Position numbers and translations under genes: made by a program. From positions 3,736,938-3,800,937 of the forward strand of contig NC_052399.1 of assembly GCF_009389715.1 (NCBI RefSeq): a stretch of DNA of 64,000 bases. The letters run 5' to 3'. This DNA comes from Phoenix dactylifera. Lineage: Eukaryota; Streptophyta; Magnoliopsida; Arecales; Arecaceae. Position 1 is the first letter of the stretch, and each line of letters starts with the position of its first letter. Of this stretch, positions 1-13,169 are shown piece after piece. The notes beneath the pieces are model-generated. The model saw only the letters and a list, made by a program, of their open reading frames with translations. It was not told the DNA's origin and did not search any database.

Positions 1-1
1 T

Positions 2-800
2 GAGATTATTCTAAGTCAATCTCACAATGTTGAAAAGGTGTTAAAGAAATTTGGGTACGAAAATTGCAAGCCAGTTAGCACCCCATATGATCCTAGCATA
101 AAATTAAAGAAAAATGGTGGGGACAATATTTCTCAATTAAAGTATTCTCAATTAATTGAAAGTCTTATGTATTTATCTAACTGTAAAAGATCAGATATCT
201 CCTATGCTGTAGGAAGACTGAGTAGATACACCAGTAATTCCGATAAAACACATTGGAATGCAATAAAAAGGCTTCTTAAATATTTGAAGGGTACTATTAA
301 CTACGGGATATACTATTCTAAATTTTCTACTATACTAGAAGGATAGAGTGATGCTAACTGGATCTCTGATTCTGAAGACACAAAGGCCATTAGTGGATTG
401 TTTTTATACTAGGTGGTGGTGCAGTTGCTTGAAAATCTTCTAAGCAGACCTTGATTACTAGATCCACTATAGAGACTGAGATGGTAGCCTTAGAGATAGA
501 GTTAGCTGGTGGAGAAGTAGATTGGCTTAGGGGTCTGTTATCAGATATTCCCATGATGGATAAGCCTATTCCTGCTATTTTAATTAACTGTGATAATCAG
601 GCGACTATAGCAAAAGTGAAAAGTAAAAATCACAACTTGAAATCGTCTAGGCACATTCAGCTTCGATATAAAATTTTAAGGAAGCTCAACTCTAATGGAG
701 TTATAACTTTAAGTTATATTAAATCAGTGGAGAACTTGGTAGATCATCTGACCTAGGGCTTGTCGAGAGGATAAGTTCAATATGCTTCAAGGGGGATGGG
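2..800 (+). pseudogene. Ty1/copia reverse transcriptase / RNase H fragment
   Basis: This is the C-terminal end of a copia polyprotein, open at the left edge of the window. Reading from base 2 gives the end of the reverse transcriptase (KKFGYENCKPVSTPYD, then YLSNCKRSDISYAVGRLSRY) followed by RNase H (DANWISDSEDTKAISG; later AILINCDNQATIAK and SSRHIQLRYK). The family normally continues to a DPLTKGL-type terminus, and a degraded form lies near 745-770. The frame is broken at least three times: a TAG at 344-346, a frame change near 400, and a TGA near 431 where the family has Trp. It is therefore a dead copy. The purine-rich run near 790-800 could be the polypurine tract before the 3' LTR. Confidence 0.9.
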
Positions 801-2000
801 TTTAAAGCCTATTTTTGAGTCGCCGTCAGCGGCAACCCAACCTATCTGACTGGAGATCCCAAGACATAGGTTCAATGGGACAAACAAGCTAACTGAGTAG
901 CTGGTAGGAGCACCAAATTTAAAGTGAACTAAATTCACTACCTATCTCTATGGAGCAGGTGCTCAACTGCATGTCTGCATTAGACATGAGGATGGCGTAA
1001 TGCTTTAATGATATCAAGGCTATTATAGCAGGGTATAGAGTTGCAGTATACCCTTGGAGATATCACCAATATGAGTGTAACTGTGAGGCCGCAATCAAAT
1101 AGAGAATTAAGGCTTGTTCTCTAAGAGACACTCACAAAACAAGATACTTGTGCACGGCCGTAATGCGCTACCCCGATGGAACTCACATGCAGGGTCAACT
1201 CTTAGTTGTTCGGTATTTTTAAAATCCATACATAAAGTCCAAGTTCAAGACTTTGTTCACTTCGGACCGGTGTGGATGGCGAAATACCAACTAGATGAAG
1301 GTTCAAGTTCGGAAGACACCTTTCATCGAAAGCCAAGTGTACTGAATGCTCGTACTTTAAATTTTTCAAAATTTTTGACATTTTCAACATTATCTCAATA
1401 TTTTTTTTGAAATTTCAAAATGATAGGGAATGTGAGAGGTTTTGAAATTTGAAACGGCTGAGAACCGTCCCTCCCCATTTAAACTCATTTAAAACCCATC
1501 CTAAATGCAATAGAGATGTTGGGATCCAATGTTACTCCAGGAGGGAGAGAGAGGAGAGTCCTCTCACTCTCATTTAATTCCTCCTCTTCATATCCATTGT
1601 GTGCTTTTTCCTTCTTGGGGTTTCTTCTTTTCTTTATGATTTCTTTCAAACGGTGAGGGGAGAAGAGAAGAGGGGTTATCTTGCTATTGGTCTCTTCTTC
1701 ATCAATCTCTCTTCATCCTTTGGCTCTAAATCAATTGTGTATGAGTATACAGAAAAGTGCCTGCCGAGTTCAAGAGATTTTGTAGTACTGTGTACATCTA
1801 CAAATTCAACGATCCGTTGTATCTTGGGGAAGGATCACCAGAATCCGATGCATGTAAGAAGGCAAATCTCTTTCAAAAACAGTGACTACACGCCTCGGAC
1901 CGTTCTATAGGTATTATTTATTTTCTTTTGGATCAAAGGGAAATGACATCAAAGAGGTACGCATCAGAACCGGTTGTTTCAGTAAAATTAAATTATTTAT
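800..2000 (+). mobile_element. Probable 3' LTR and tail of the copia element
   Basis: There is no credible host gene here. The stretch directly follows the copia RNase H domain and contains LTR-like sequence, including a segment around 1800-1850 (an ATCCGTTGTATCTTGG block followed by GGATCACCAGAATCCGATGC) of the type found in plant copia LTRs. I could not identify both LTR ends or a target duplication, so the borders are approximate. Confidence 0.5.
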
Positions 2001-3200
2001 GAATTATTTGAGTTTTTTGAATTGATTACTCCAACAGTAACCATTTACTCGATCCCTTCAACTTGGGGCAGATGCCGCAGATCCGAACTCTCGAGCTTGG
2101 ATATTGGCGGCAACACTAATATTGATCATTACGATGCCAAGTTGACGAATGACGAGGCTTATAAGCTTCGTAAGCTAGAAATGCGAAGGGAGTACGTGGA
2201 AGAATAAAAACACGATGCCCCACGGCGGCGGCATGCATGATGAACGTCCTGCCATGTACGTATCTGCCCTTTCCTTCTTTTTTTTTTTCTAATGCTTTTC
2301 CAAGGAAAACTATATGCTTTCATCAACCACTTTCAGAGGTGTGAGTTCACAAATTACTCATAAGTGGATAGTTTTCTAAGACTGGTAGAGTGCTGGACTG
2401 ATAACTTAGCCATGTTTCGGGTCTGATAGCAAGAATAAATCTAGCAGCTTTACGCTATTATTTCACATTTTTGAAAGCCAGCAGCACAAAAGTAATTTGC
2501 CAATTGATAAGCCACTTCCATCTATCTGGTATACCAAACTTCTTTTAAAGTAGCGAGCAAAGGAGTCTGAATTTAAGCAGGTATACCAAACTGTTGGTTG
2601 CAAACGAAGGAAGGAAATTTTATTGATCATTTGATTTAATAAATCATGGCTATGCACCGCATGCTAACCGTTCCATCCTCTTATTAACATGGTGAGAGGA
2701 GACAGCAGATTCTTGGAAAACCAGGGTACAGAAATTCCTATTTTCTTTCCACCATGGAGATTGGTGTAATTTACAGAGGGTTGTGTTGTTCATTAGGTGC
2801 TGCATCAATGCCATGCCAAACAGGGAATGGAGGCAGTGGATATAGAGGTGCTGCGAAGCTATTTCAACTCGAAATATGTAAATGATCGCTAGAGATCTAA
2901 TGGGTTCATGTTTCTCTAATCCAAGAATTTTATGGCAGCATGCGTCTCTAAAACCATATTGAGTCCTGGTTGCACTGTCACCAACCGAATTTGGATTCGA
3001 ATTTCAAAATCTTATTGTTTGGATGGGGGAGTTGGATTTCATGTAATCGATCAAGAGAAGAATTAAAAAAAAACAGCAACAGATTGATTGTCTGAGGCAA
3101 GCAGAGGTTGGCAATCTGGAACTCAAATAACTCCCTTTCTTGTGTTATTAATGCAGAGGTTGTAGGGGAGCAGCTTTTGTCCGCATAAGAAGCTTGCAGG
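2001..3200. other. Intergenic, no recognised gene
   Basis: Only short open frames occur, with no recognisable protein motif and no plausible splice structure. Nothing is supported here beyond AT-rich intergenic DNA. Confidence 0.5.
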
Positions 3201-3204
3201 CAAT

Positions 3205-4495
3205 TACTAGAAAAAATTATATGGCTCCCCCCTCAACTTTGGGCCAATCTCGAAGACGCCTCCTTGGCTTTAAAAGATTTCAAATAGGGCCCTTAAGTTT
3301 GCACGCTATTCCAAACTAGTTTTACCATTTATCTCTGTTGATAAAGCAATGGCACATGAGCATTATATGGTGGTATAAAATTGTATTATAACCAAACTAT
3401 CCTTTTTATTATAAAAGGATCTCATCACACAGTAGTGTCAAGACTCACCTTCCTTCATGCGACGATCATCCATCACACAAATCTTAAAGTGCTCCGAACC
3501 CCTTTATTTATCCATCTGCGTAGATTTCAAAACGACTAGTGCATGACCAAGATCGTCCATCCACCTGCTTAGATCTCAAAGTGACTAGTAGATAATCCAA
3601 ATTATTCATTCATCTGCACAGATTTTAAAGCAATCGAATGGATGATCCATATTATTCATCCTTCTACACAGATATCAAAATAATTAATGGATGATCAGGA
3701 TTATTCATCCACCTATACATATCTCAAAATAACCATAAATGATCCAGATATTTACCCATCTACATGAATCTCAAAACAACCAAGAATAATCCAAAATATT
3801 GATATGACTGCACGACTCTCAAAGTGATCAGTGGATTTATGTAGGCAGATGAACATCTGGATCATCCGTAGTTGCTTTGAATCCGTGCAGTCTAGTAAAT
3901 AATCCTAATCATCCATTAATCACTTTAAGATCTGTTTAGATAGATGAACATTTGGATCATCTATGGCTATTTTAACATCTTTACAGATGAATGAGCATCT
4001 GGATCATCTGTGGTTACTTTAAGATCTATACAGATGAATGAATAATCTCAATTATCTATTGATTGCTTTGAGATATGCGCATAAGGATGAATAATTTGGA
4101 TCATCCACACAATTACTTTGAGATTTGCGCAGGTGGATTAATAATCTAGATCATTCATTAGTTGCTTTGAGATCTACGAAGATGGATGGATGATCTCGGT
4201 GATGCACTTGTTGCTTTGAGATCAGTGCAGATGGATGAATAAAGAAGTTTGGAACATTTTAATATCTGTGCGATGAATGGTCCAAATATTCGTCTACCTG
4301 CATCGATCTCAAAGTGATCAATGGATGATTAGATTATTCATTCATATGCACGTATCTCAAAGTAATCCAAATATTCATCCGCCTACATAGATCTCAAAGC
4401 AACCACATAAATGTTCCAAATATTTATTCTACTGTGCAGTTCTCAAAGTGATCTTGTCTAGGTTATTCATCCATCCATATAGATCTTAAAGCTGT
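3205..4495. repeat. Degenerate ~60-bp repeat array in inverted blocks
   Basis: A unit of about 60 bp recurs with many changes. Its core reads roughly ATCTCAAAGTGACTAGTGGA then GATCCAGATTATTCATCCA. From about 3480 to 3830 the copies run in one orientation. From about 3835 to 4265 they run in the opposite orientation (CTTTGAGATC with GGATGAATAATCT). From about 4265 to 4490 they return to the first. The left edge near 3488 (CTCCGAACCCCTTTATTTAT) and the edge near 4255 (ATGAATAAAGAAGTTTGGAAC) are inverted versions of each other, so 3485-4265 is one large imperfect palindrome. The preceding 3205-3420 has the look of a plant TE or MITE end. Confidence 0.7.
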
Positions 4496-4889
4496 AATAG
4501 GCTAAAAAAGGAAGAGGGCATTCACGTCTATTGAAATGGCGGACCATTGGTCAAGGAGTCGAAGGACCGGTTTAGAATAGCTCGCAAATTTGAGGAACCC
4601 GTTCAAAACAAACTCGAGGAAGTGTCTTTGATATTGGCCCAAAACCAAGGAGGTGGTATAAGCTCACACTTGAGCTATATATTCTTGGAGTTTGGACTAG
4701 TCCCCGCGTACTTCCGGCCGAGACTAGTACAAAGTTAACATCGACTCTTCAACATGTAACTGGACGTAGAGTGCCAATATTATATTATAAGTACCGCAGG
4801 GAGTTTGCTGCAAGAATGCACATCATAGTTTTGAACTAATTCTCCGATGCAGCGTGCCGGGACTAGTTCAAACTCAACCATCTGCATCA

Positions 4890-6460
4890 AAGTATGACTA
4901 GAGAAAAACTGTGTTTGGTAAATTTGGGGGAGCTTTTGGAGGGCCAGAAAGCACTTTCTGGCCCTCCAAAAGTACTTTTAGATGAAAAACTGTGTTTGGT
5001 AAATTTTTCAAAAAGCTGTTTTAGCTTTTGCGGGAAGCTGAAAACAGCTTTTGGGAGGAAGCTCCAATTTGGAGCTTTTGGAAGGAAGTTGTTTCAGCTT
5101 TTTTGGAAAGCTGTATTTTTGACAAAAATACCCATATTAAAATAACATAATTACATAGTTTATCCCTGTATAAACCTAAAAATCTGCTGGCGCCAAGAAC
5201 CCAAGCCGTCAGACTCCCTTCCGTAAGAAAAGGTATTTTTCTTTTCAATTTTTATATGCATCTTTTGAACCATATTTTAGAAGAAAAAAATTTTAATCCT
5301 TTTCCATACCTTCCAAAATCAATCTATTGTTTTTTTTTTATCATCAACCTCGCGGCCCACGCTGAGGTCCTCCTCGAGCGTGGACCACGAAGAAGAGCCT
5401 GTGGACCGCGAAAAATTATTTTATGAAAAATTATTTTATACTAATAATTATAATATTTTATACCTTTATTTTTGTATTATACTATAAATATAATATCATA
5501 TTATATTATATCATAATACATTAATATGTTATGTTAAATAATTTAATATTATGTTATATTATGAAAAATTAATTTATACTAATAATTATAATATTTTATA
5601 CCTTTATTTTTGTATTATACTATAAATATAATATCATATTATATTATATCATAATACATTAATATGTTATGTTAAATAATTTAATATTATGTTATATTAT
5701 GGAAAATTAATTTATACTAATAATTATAATATTTTATACCTTTATTATTGTATTATACTATAAATATTATATTATATTACATTACATTATAATACATTAA
5801 TATGTTATTTTAAATAATTTAATATTATGTTATATTATAAAAAATTAATTTATAATAATAATTATAATATTTTATACCTTTATTATTGTATTATACTATA
5901 AATATTGTATTATATTACATTACATTATAATACATTAATATGTTTTTTTAAATAATTTAATATTATGTTATATTATGAGAAATTAATTTATACTAATAAT
6001 TATAATATTTTATAGTTTTATTATTGTATTATACTATAAATATAATATATATTACATTATATCATAATACATTAATATGTTATGTTAAATAATTTAATAT
6101 TATGTTATATTACCAAATATTAATTTACTCTAATAATTATATTACTATTATGCTATATTAACATAATATTATTTTATATTACAATAATATTATACTATAT
6201 AGTATATTTATGTATTAATTTGTGTTATGTTTTATTATGTTCTGTTGTATAATACTATGCAATGTCCTTTATGGTAATTTTGTCATATAAAAGTACTTTC
6301 TCAGTTTGTTTACCAAACACAAAACAAAGTACCACAGCACTTTACGAATGTAGTTACCAAACAGCAAACAGCTTTTTTGTAACAGCTCTACTTCAGACAG
6401 CTCTACTTCCAACAGCTCTACTTCCAACAGCTCTACTGCCAACAGCTCCCCCAAACAGGG
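4890..6460. mobile_element. MITE-like foldback element, copy A
   Basis: The ends are inverted relatives. The left side has TGTTTGGTAAATTTGGGGGA and repeated AGCTTTTGG blocks. The right side has repeated CCAACAGCTCTACT blocks ending CAGCTCCCCCAAACAGGGCC. The inner edges also match copy B at 14182-16738, including the shared block TTTTGTCATA(T/C)AAAAGTACTTTCTCA near 6281 and 16560. No transposase is encoded, so it is non-autonomous. The end sequence is like that of PIF/Harbinger or hAT MITEs, but I could not fix a target-site duplication, so the superfamily is open. Confidence 0.65.
5422..6115. repeat. ~138-bp AT-rich tandem repeats inside copy A
   Basis: About five tandem units each begin with a variant of ATGAAAAATTAATTTATACT, near 5424, 5560, 5699, 5838 and 5976. 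Each contains ATTATAATATTTTATACCTT and ends AATTTAATATTATGTTATAT. The period is about 138 bp and the units are highly similar. Related units occur at 14455-14710 in element copy B. Confidence 0.85.
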
Positions 6461-7118
6461 CCGAAATCCGCAAATATGACTCCACGAGGACAACATACTT
6501 CTCTTTAAGCATTTACCATCACATATATTTTCAACAACTCCAATATATCAGTATATATTTAGTGCTGACATCTCTTGCAGGATGAAGCAAATGAACAAAA
6601 AATTGCAATGTTACTTAAATGGGGACTTTTTTGAGTTCACTCACTAGGTCCCTTGAGAATCACCGGACAGAAGGGTTATCATAATATATAAGACCAAAGA
6701 GAATGACCTTTAATGGAGCGACTGACTTTAGTTGTCAACGAAAAGAGGAACTTAAAACTTCAGCTGGATGTTTCTGAACTAATTGCACAACATATAAGAT
6801 ATTTACCATGCAACTATCTTACAATTCTACAAACAGATTGAAGAGAGTGCCCTTTTAAGTTTCTTGTGCTCTTAGGACCGATCGAGGAGCTTATACTTTG
6901 ACTTCCACTCCCTTGAATAACTTCCAGAATAAGTACATGATCACTAACTAGGGGTTCAAATGATCAGGCTTTTACACAGGCTAACAGCAAAAACTTCCCA
7001 TGGCACGAAGTGGTGCAGCACTAAATAACACTACTTTCCGATGCTACAATAGCAAACTAGACCTCTGAATGGATAACTTTCAAATAAGAATGAGAGAATA
7101 ATGTCAGATTCCTTGGTT

Positions 7119-10100
7119 TCACTCTTCGAAATCGTCCTTGTCATCGAGAGGAATGGACTTGTTCCTCCAAAAAACGGCAAGAGCGCTCCCACCGAGCTGT
7201 CAAAAAGAAAAGGATGTTGTAAGTCAGATTTTTATTTTTTTGATAAAATTGTAAGTCTGACTTTTGAGATTTTAGGGAAGCATTTGGTGTAGTCTCTTCA
7301 GTATCTGGCTCTATCAAACGTTCTAAACAACTCATCACAGAAAAAATTCCATAGAAGAATTTTCCATTTAAAACAAATTTTTATCAAAATGCAGAACAAG
7401 AACCCATAAGATGGGCTGTTTTGAAACTTCTATCATTACTTTTATTTTTCAGGTAAGACAAATCCAAAATGCATGACGAGAGTAAAACTCAATGTTATTA
7501 TTAGCAACATTTTTTTAGTGAAAATCTTCACAGAAAAGATTAGAAGCGTGAAAAAGAAACCACGAGACAATGAGTTCCAAAGTAGAAAGCCATACCGCCA
7601 TGCACACAACGCTCACAGCTGAAGGAACAGCAACAAGTGGATTTGTGAAATGCTTCTGGGCAAGTAGAAACCCAAGTGCAGAACTCTGTAGAAAACAGAT
7701 GAAGATACGGAAAGTACTGATTTAGAAATCTTACCACAAGAAAAGCATCAAGAAAGCTCACGGCCATTTTGCCTTTATGAGCAAATTGTAGTAATTCACA
7801 TGATTATTTAAGTTTTCCCACAAAAATCTAGAATTGGTTCAAGGCAATAGTCGACCTTTTCCTTCTGCCTAATTCATAAGATCCATTATCTTGAAATTAA
7901 AATTTAAACGTATACCTGCATCCCACATTCTATTGAGATGGTACGAGAAGTGGATTCACCAAATGATGATAATCTCGAAAACCAATAACCAAGAGCAAAT
8001 GCAGCAGCATGTAGAACAGCTACAGGAATTATAAGTTGTGCCCCTTGAGCCTTCAGGACCTCAGAAACTTGCCCAATCTTTCCAATCAGTCAAGAAAAAA
8101 AAAATCAGTTACTTTTCTATAACAAGACCAGTATGAGATGTTGTTGCTTTAAAAAATTAAAAAGTTGCCAGATTTAGCTGGAGTGCCTGAGTAAACTCAG
8201 TTATCCAATGCCCAGAATAAAATTCGCAAACCCATGTCGCCATCCAAGTCTTTTTCATTATCATTTTGTATATATAGAAATAGCAAAATCTTCATTTACT
8301 AAGAGGGTCACTTAATAATATGAAGATCAAGTTTAATGAATTATTCAGCATTGCTTCAGCTAACAAAGGACTTCAAACTTACGGCACAGTTTTGTACACT
8401 TACAGGGCTTGCACAAAGCAGCGTGGTAAGGATAACTCCAATCAATGGCGTAACAGTGATTATTCGCTCAGTGAGTTTTGGGAAATACTCATGTGACAAA
8501 ACTGGCAAGAACAACCAACTTAAGTGAAACACAAAAGCCTTGATAAATCTTCAAGATGAGCTATCTCATTCAATGAAAAGTTACTGCGGATGTTAAGCAC
8601 AGCATTCAAAAAAAAAAAAAAAAAAATCCACTTACCTCCAACAACAGTTGGCACCAAGACTACCTGAAAAGTGCTGACGGCTAAACCCTGAAGAAAGGGA
8701 AAAATGAATTTGCCTTAAGAACATGCGGAAGCACTAGCTCAAAATCAAATTGGCAGCATTCTCCAGGCAAAGGATCTTCGTTATATAAATATAGAATTGA
8801 ATTTATTTTTATGCATTTAGCAAGAAATTAGCAAGTTCTTACTGCTGCATCAACAGGAACAAGCTGACCGGCGAGGAGCTTTGTAAGGAGTGGCGTCATG
8901 ACTATAGCACCGATTGTTGAACAACTAAATATTTCACAAGATGGTAGTGAAGTGTCTTAGAATTTGAACAAAACAAACATGCTTGTTCAGATAAAATCAA
9001 GAAAACAAAGAGAAAATACAAAATTAGCATGAATATATTTAAACCATTACTATGCCTTGTTGGATAATGCCGATAGAATAATGACATGTTTGTGGAACAA
9101 CACATTCACTAACTTTAAGTCCAAGTTTACAAGGTAAAAATGAATCAACAACTATGGCTCTACTAAAGTTTCCAGGGTTACATTTATAGTTTAAAAGGGC
9201 TGCCCACGGACCCAGTCAGGCCCAATCCAGGTCTATACGTGCCAAACCCAATGTAAAGGTATCCAGGCACTACATGCATGAACCTCCAAATAACACTCTG
9301 ATTAATGCTTTAATGACTACGCTCAAGCCTGAATTCAACTTAGACCACAACCATAGTATTTTATGGATTATATAGATTGTTAACCATACATATCCAGGCC
9401 AAAAGCTGCTGTCTCATATGAGGTGGTTTTTTCTGAAGGTCTTCAGTTCATTGCAACCATATCATCGATATATCAGTTGGACTATCCTCCTTTCTTAACT
9501 ACGTGTATCAACGAAGGTGTCAGAGCACCTGAACTTCTGAAAACGTACTTGGCATGATGCTGAGGATCAACCAGCACAATAGTGGATTCCGCTAGTCCCC
9601 TGCAAGGTCAAACTATTAAAAGATCCAAGTTTCAAGTGCCAAGAACAAGAATCTCCAATAATTCTACTTGAGAGAATCTCTCACTCCATCTCCTTTAGTT
9701 TTTCCTCTTAAACTTCAGCAACAGCGGTAGCAAATGATATTTGGTAAAGTAAAGATGCCAAAACAGTATTCTAGAAGAATGAAGACATGCCACCAAGCAT
9801 CATTTAGCAGGAGGCTTGGGCCTTCTACAGTTCCATTAGCACCCATGCGATGCTAAGAGTTAAAAAGGAAGTTCTATATGTCAAAGGTATTAAGAGGTGT
9901 TGCACAAATTGCAGGATCCAATGATGAAGAACAATGCGAAGAATTGAGAGAGGAAGAGGAATCAAACACATGAATTTTACGTTGTTCGGCAATGTGCCTA
10001 CGTCCACGGGAGCGAAACGGCTGTAATTTCACTATCACCAAAATAACAAGGGTTACAAAATATTTATAGTTAAACCCTAGCCCTGGAGTCCCAACCCCTA

Positions 10101-13100
10101 TCAGCATCCCTGGTAAAATAAAACATTAGATAATCGCTCCAAAGATAAGCAGATGCCATTGCTTTGCTCCGTTCCGTTAGAATACTAGTGTACCACTCAA
10201 ATAAGAATACCAGTGTACCACTCAAATATGAGCCACTTACTCTAACAAGAGGCAATTCAAACTAGATCCTCAAGAATGAGGTTTCTCTTACTGACTTTCA
10301 ATTTAGAACACATTTACATGCCCTCCCTTTCTCTACCTCCACCAATAATAAACAAGAGCAGCATCACTATATGTTTCATATATCATCAGAAATATTATGA
10401 TGTAGAGGGGAAACTAACCACACTATAATCGCCTAGGTCCAAACTTTTGGGAATGCACCATCCAAGAATCGGATCTAGAACATCTGATTGCTATACTGAG
10501 GCATATGACCATTAAGGAAAGCCCCAATTCGTTACTTCATTACCAATGCAATCAAACAATTAGAGGGCAAAACATCAGACATCATAAAAATTGCGCATTC
10601 ATTTTCTTATTTTTCAGATCAGATAGCTTTGACAAAGTCATATATGTAAATAATATGCAAAAGGTACAGAATAAATCTTAACACACAATTTACATGAATA
10701 AAGTTACTGCTTAAAGATACATTTGTAAGAACAAAAATAACGGATCCCTTGCTTTAAATAAATTTAGCATCTTGATATATACATCAACATACACATACAG
10801 TAACCTATCATTTATGAATATGAGGATGAAAGAACAAAGCTTACGTTGTCATGAGAACTGAAAGTGCGACATTTCCTTTGGATATGTAAGTTGCAACGTT
10901 AGAAGCCTGGCCTCCAGGGCAGCATGATACCAAAATAAGCCCAGTTGCCAGAGGAGCAGACAATTTTAAGGTCTGCAAATCAGACATGAGAATCATTATA
11001 AGAAAGATAAGAGAAATAAAGACATCTAAAAAAAAATGAGTTGACTGACATTTTCATCAGGGTTTGATAGCAGGAAACCAGAGTAACACAGGTTGAAAGT
11101 CTCCATTGAGCATTAATGTTTGTAATATTGCTAAAGTCCAGATCACTGAAATATCTCAATTGAACAACATGGAGTTTTACAATTGACGGTGTTCAAGCAA
11201 CCTTTCATGATACAATACAGAGAGCGGTTCCCGGCAATTGGTCATCCGATCAATGTTTTTGAGGGTTCTGCAAACTCATGTCAGCACTGGTCAACTGAGC
11301 AGCATCTACTGAACTCTACCCACTATTTGACTGGTCTAGGATTTTCAAGCTACATAGCAATCATTAAGATAAAAAGCTTTTGAATGATTTAAATGACAGT
11401 CTACTTTGTTGCAATTTAATTAGAGTTGTGAAACTTGGATTATTGCAGCTTGGTAAATGGGTTGACAAGAGTAGGAGGGAGCATGGGAATGAAAAGTAAG
11501 TTTAGGAACAACACTAATCTCACTTTAGCAAAAACATTTGGTAGCAAACATCACTGATTGTTGGCCGTAAAATGACGAGATTGTTGATGCTTAGCATAGG
11601 AATTCACTCTAGACCAAAAGGAGAATATTTAAAAACCAAAAGAAAAGGATGAAATTTGGATAGGAAATATACAAATTCGATCAATAACATTTCTGAAACT
11701 AAGCAACTGAATTCCTAAATTTAGCAAGACTATAACCAACCGAAAAGGGGCTGATTGACTCAGCTAATATAGCATACCATTGCAATAAAGAACCCTAACA
11801 TGGGTTTGATTAAATACTGTGCAATAAATCCTATGCCAACCTGTTGAAGCCAAAAAGAAAGCATGTTAATCACTAAAAAAGCATTAAAAAGTAATCTATC
11901 CAAGATCCCAACAGGAGTCGAATCTTACTGTCCATGGGTTACGCATACATCTCCTGAAATCCTCAAATGTCAAAGTCAGACCCATTGAAAGCATGAGGAA
12001 GCCCAAGCCAACTGTGAAAAGATCAGTCTCCAGCCAAGTAACCTAAAGGTGGATCGAAGTAGTTGAGTAGTGAGAAATCGTATGTCTTTAATGTAAAATG
12101 GAGCAAACCTCTTCCATCCAAAACTCCACAACTTAAAATGTGAAAGAAAATAGTTTATCAAATTAGAGAAAGACAACAATTACCGCAGCTGGCTTGTATA
12201 TGCCAACAATTGTGCCTATAATGACCTGCCATAACAAACAAGCTAATAAATATAAGCCCACTGCACTTTATCGTTTATCTTAAAAATTCGCTGGACTATG
12301 CAAGCGAAAAGGAGAATGATCTAGAGTGGCTTACCCAGACAGGGAATAGAGTAGTGAGCAATTCAACTATTCTCTCATATTGGCTCATTCCACTAGAAGC
12401 ACTATTAGGGGCGTCTCCAGAAATATTTGCTTCAGCTTTACACAAGACTTGCCGAGTCCTGATAAATTAATAGCCAAGAAAAAGGAACAAAATCAGCAAC
12501 TTCAGACTCCTGTCATATAACTAGCAATTTTGTTTGTTGACAGTAACAGGATGAAGATTCAATATGAGGAGGTCAAAAAGTTGAATTCACTGATGGATCA
12601 AATTACAGACGAAAAAAAAAGAAGATCCTTAACAAAAACAAACCTTTTCTAAAGAGAATTCCTTCAAACAAACAACTATTTAGATAACTAACGGAAGTCC
12701 ACCCTTTAGATATATTATCCATACAAATAAACACACAAGAAATCAATCTAAAAGATGCGACTTTGAATCAACCAGCTGCGTTTTCCCATACCGTGAAGCT
12801 GGGACAATCGATAGAGGCTTCATCGAGCAAGCAACGGCAGCACTCCGACCTCTTCCTTCGCACGATACCGGAAACACACTTCCCAGAACTACATTTTTTT
12901 GGCCATCCAAACAATAAATTTGAAAACAGAGAACATAAACCGAATAGAAGGCGTGCAATAAAGCGAAACCACAGAGAGAAAACTCTCAACGCACTGAAAA
13001 AAGATCCGAACAAATCAGTAGAAAACAACGGAGAGAAGCGCATACTCGGACGGGGTTGAAGGCCTCGAGTAACAACAGAGCAGGAGCTCTGCTTGTATAG

Positions 13101-13169
13101 GCCATGGCAGGCCTGAAATCTGGCGTCCCTGCGAATACATCCGGACATAGAAGCCATCGAGGAAGCCAT
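7119..13169 (-). CDS. BASS2: Plastid sodium/pyruvate cotransporter, BASS2 type
   Basis: A bile acid:sodium symporter family gene in 13 exons. Exons read in order (approximate where marked ~): 13169-13046, acceptor near 12890 to ~12745, ~12475-12350, ~12230-12185, ~12040-11937, ~11840-11778, 10972-10845, 8924-8843, ~8689-8635, 8501-8404, ~8081-7918, 7685-7596, 7196-7119. Early exons give a Ser/Arg-rich, acid-poor leader like a chloroplast transit peptide. Later ones give family hallmarks: [92 protein letters not shown], and the end DDKDDF plus one residue. These match BASS2, which brings pyruvate with sodium into plastids for the MEP isoprenoid pathway, working with a Na+/H+ antiporter. I see no frameshift. 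The ATG at 13169 was chosen because transit-like sequence follows; the frame is open further upstream to 13433. The 3' border of exon 2 is uncertain. Confidence 0.9.
9120..10330 (-). mobile_element. LTR-like insertion in BASS2 intron 7
   Basis: Intron 7 (8925-10844) is 1.9 kb, far longer than most others in the gene. It contains 9900-10110, whose segment ACGTTGTTCGGCAATGTGCC followed by TACGTCCACGGGAG resembles a conserved block of plant LTRs, as does the downstream ACAAGGGTTACAAAATATTT. No coding domain is left. I could not define exact ends or a target duplication, so this is a probable solo or decayed LTR with loose borders. Confidence 0.45.

Noticed and set aside
1114-1410. 98-codon frame after the copia fragment
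   Set aside because: No domain; lies in probable LTR sequence of a decayed element.
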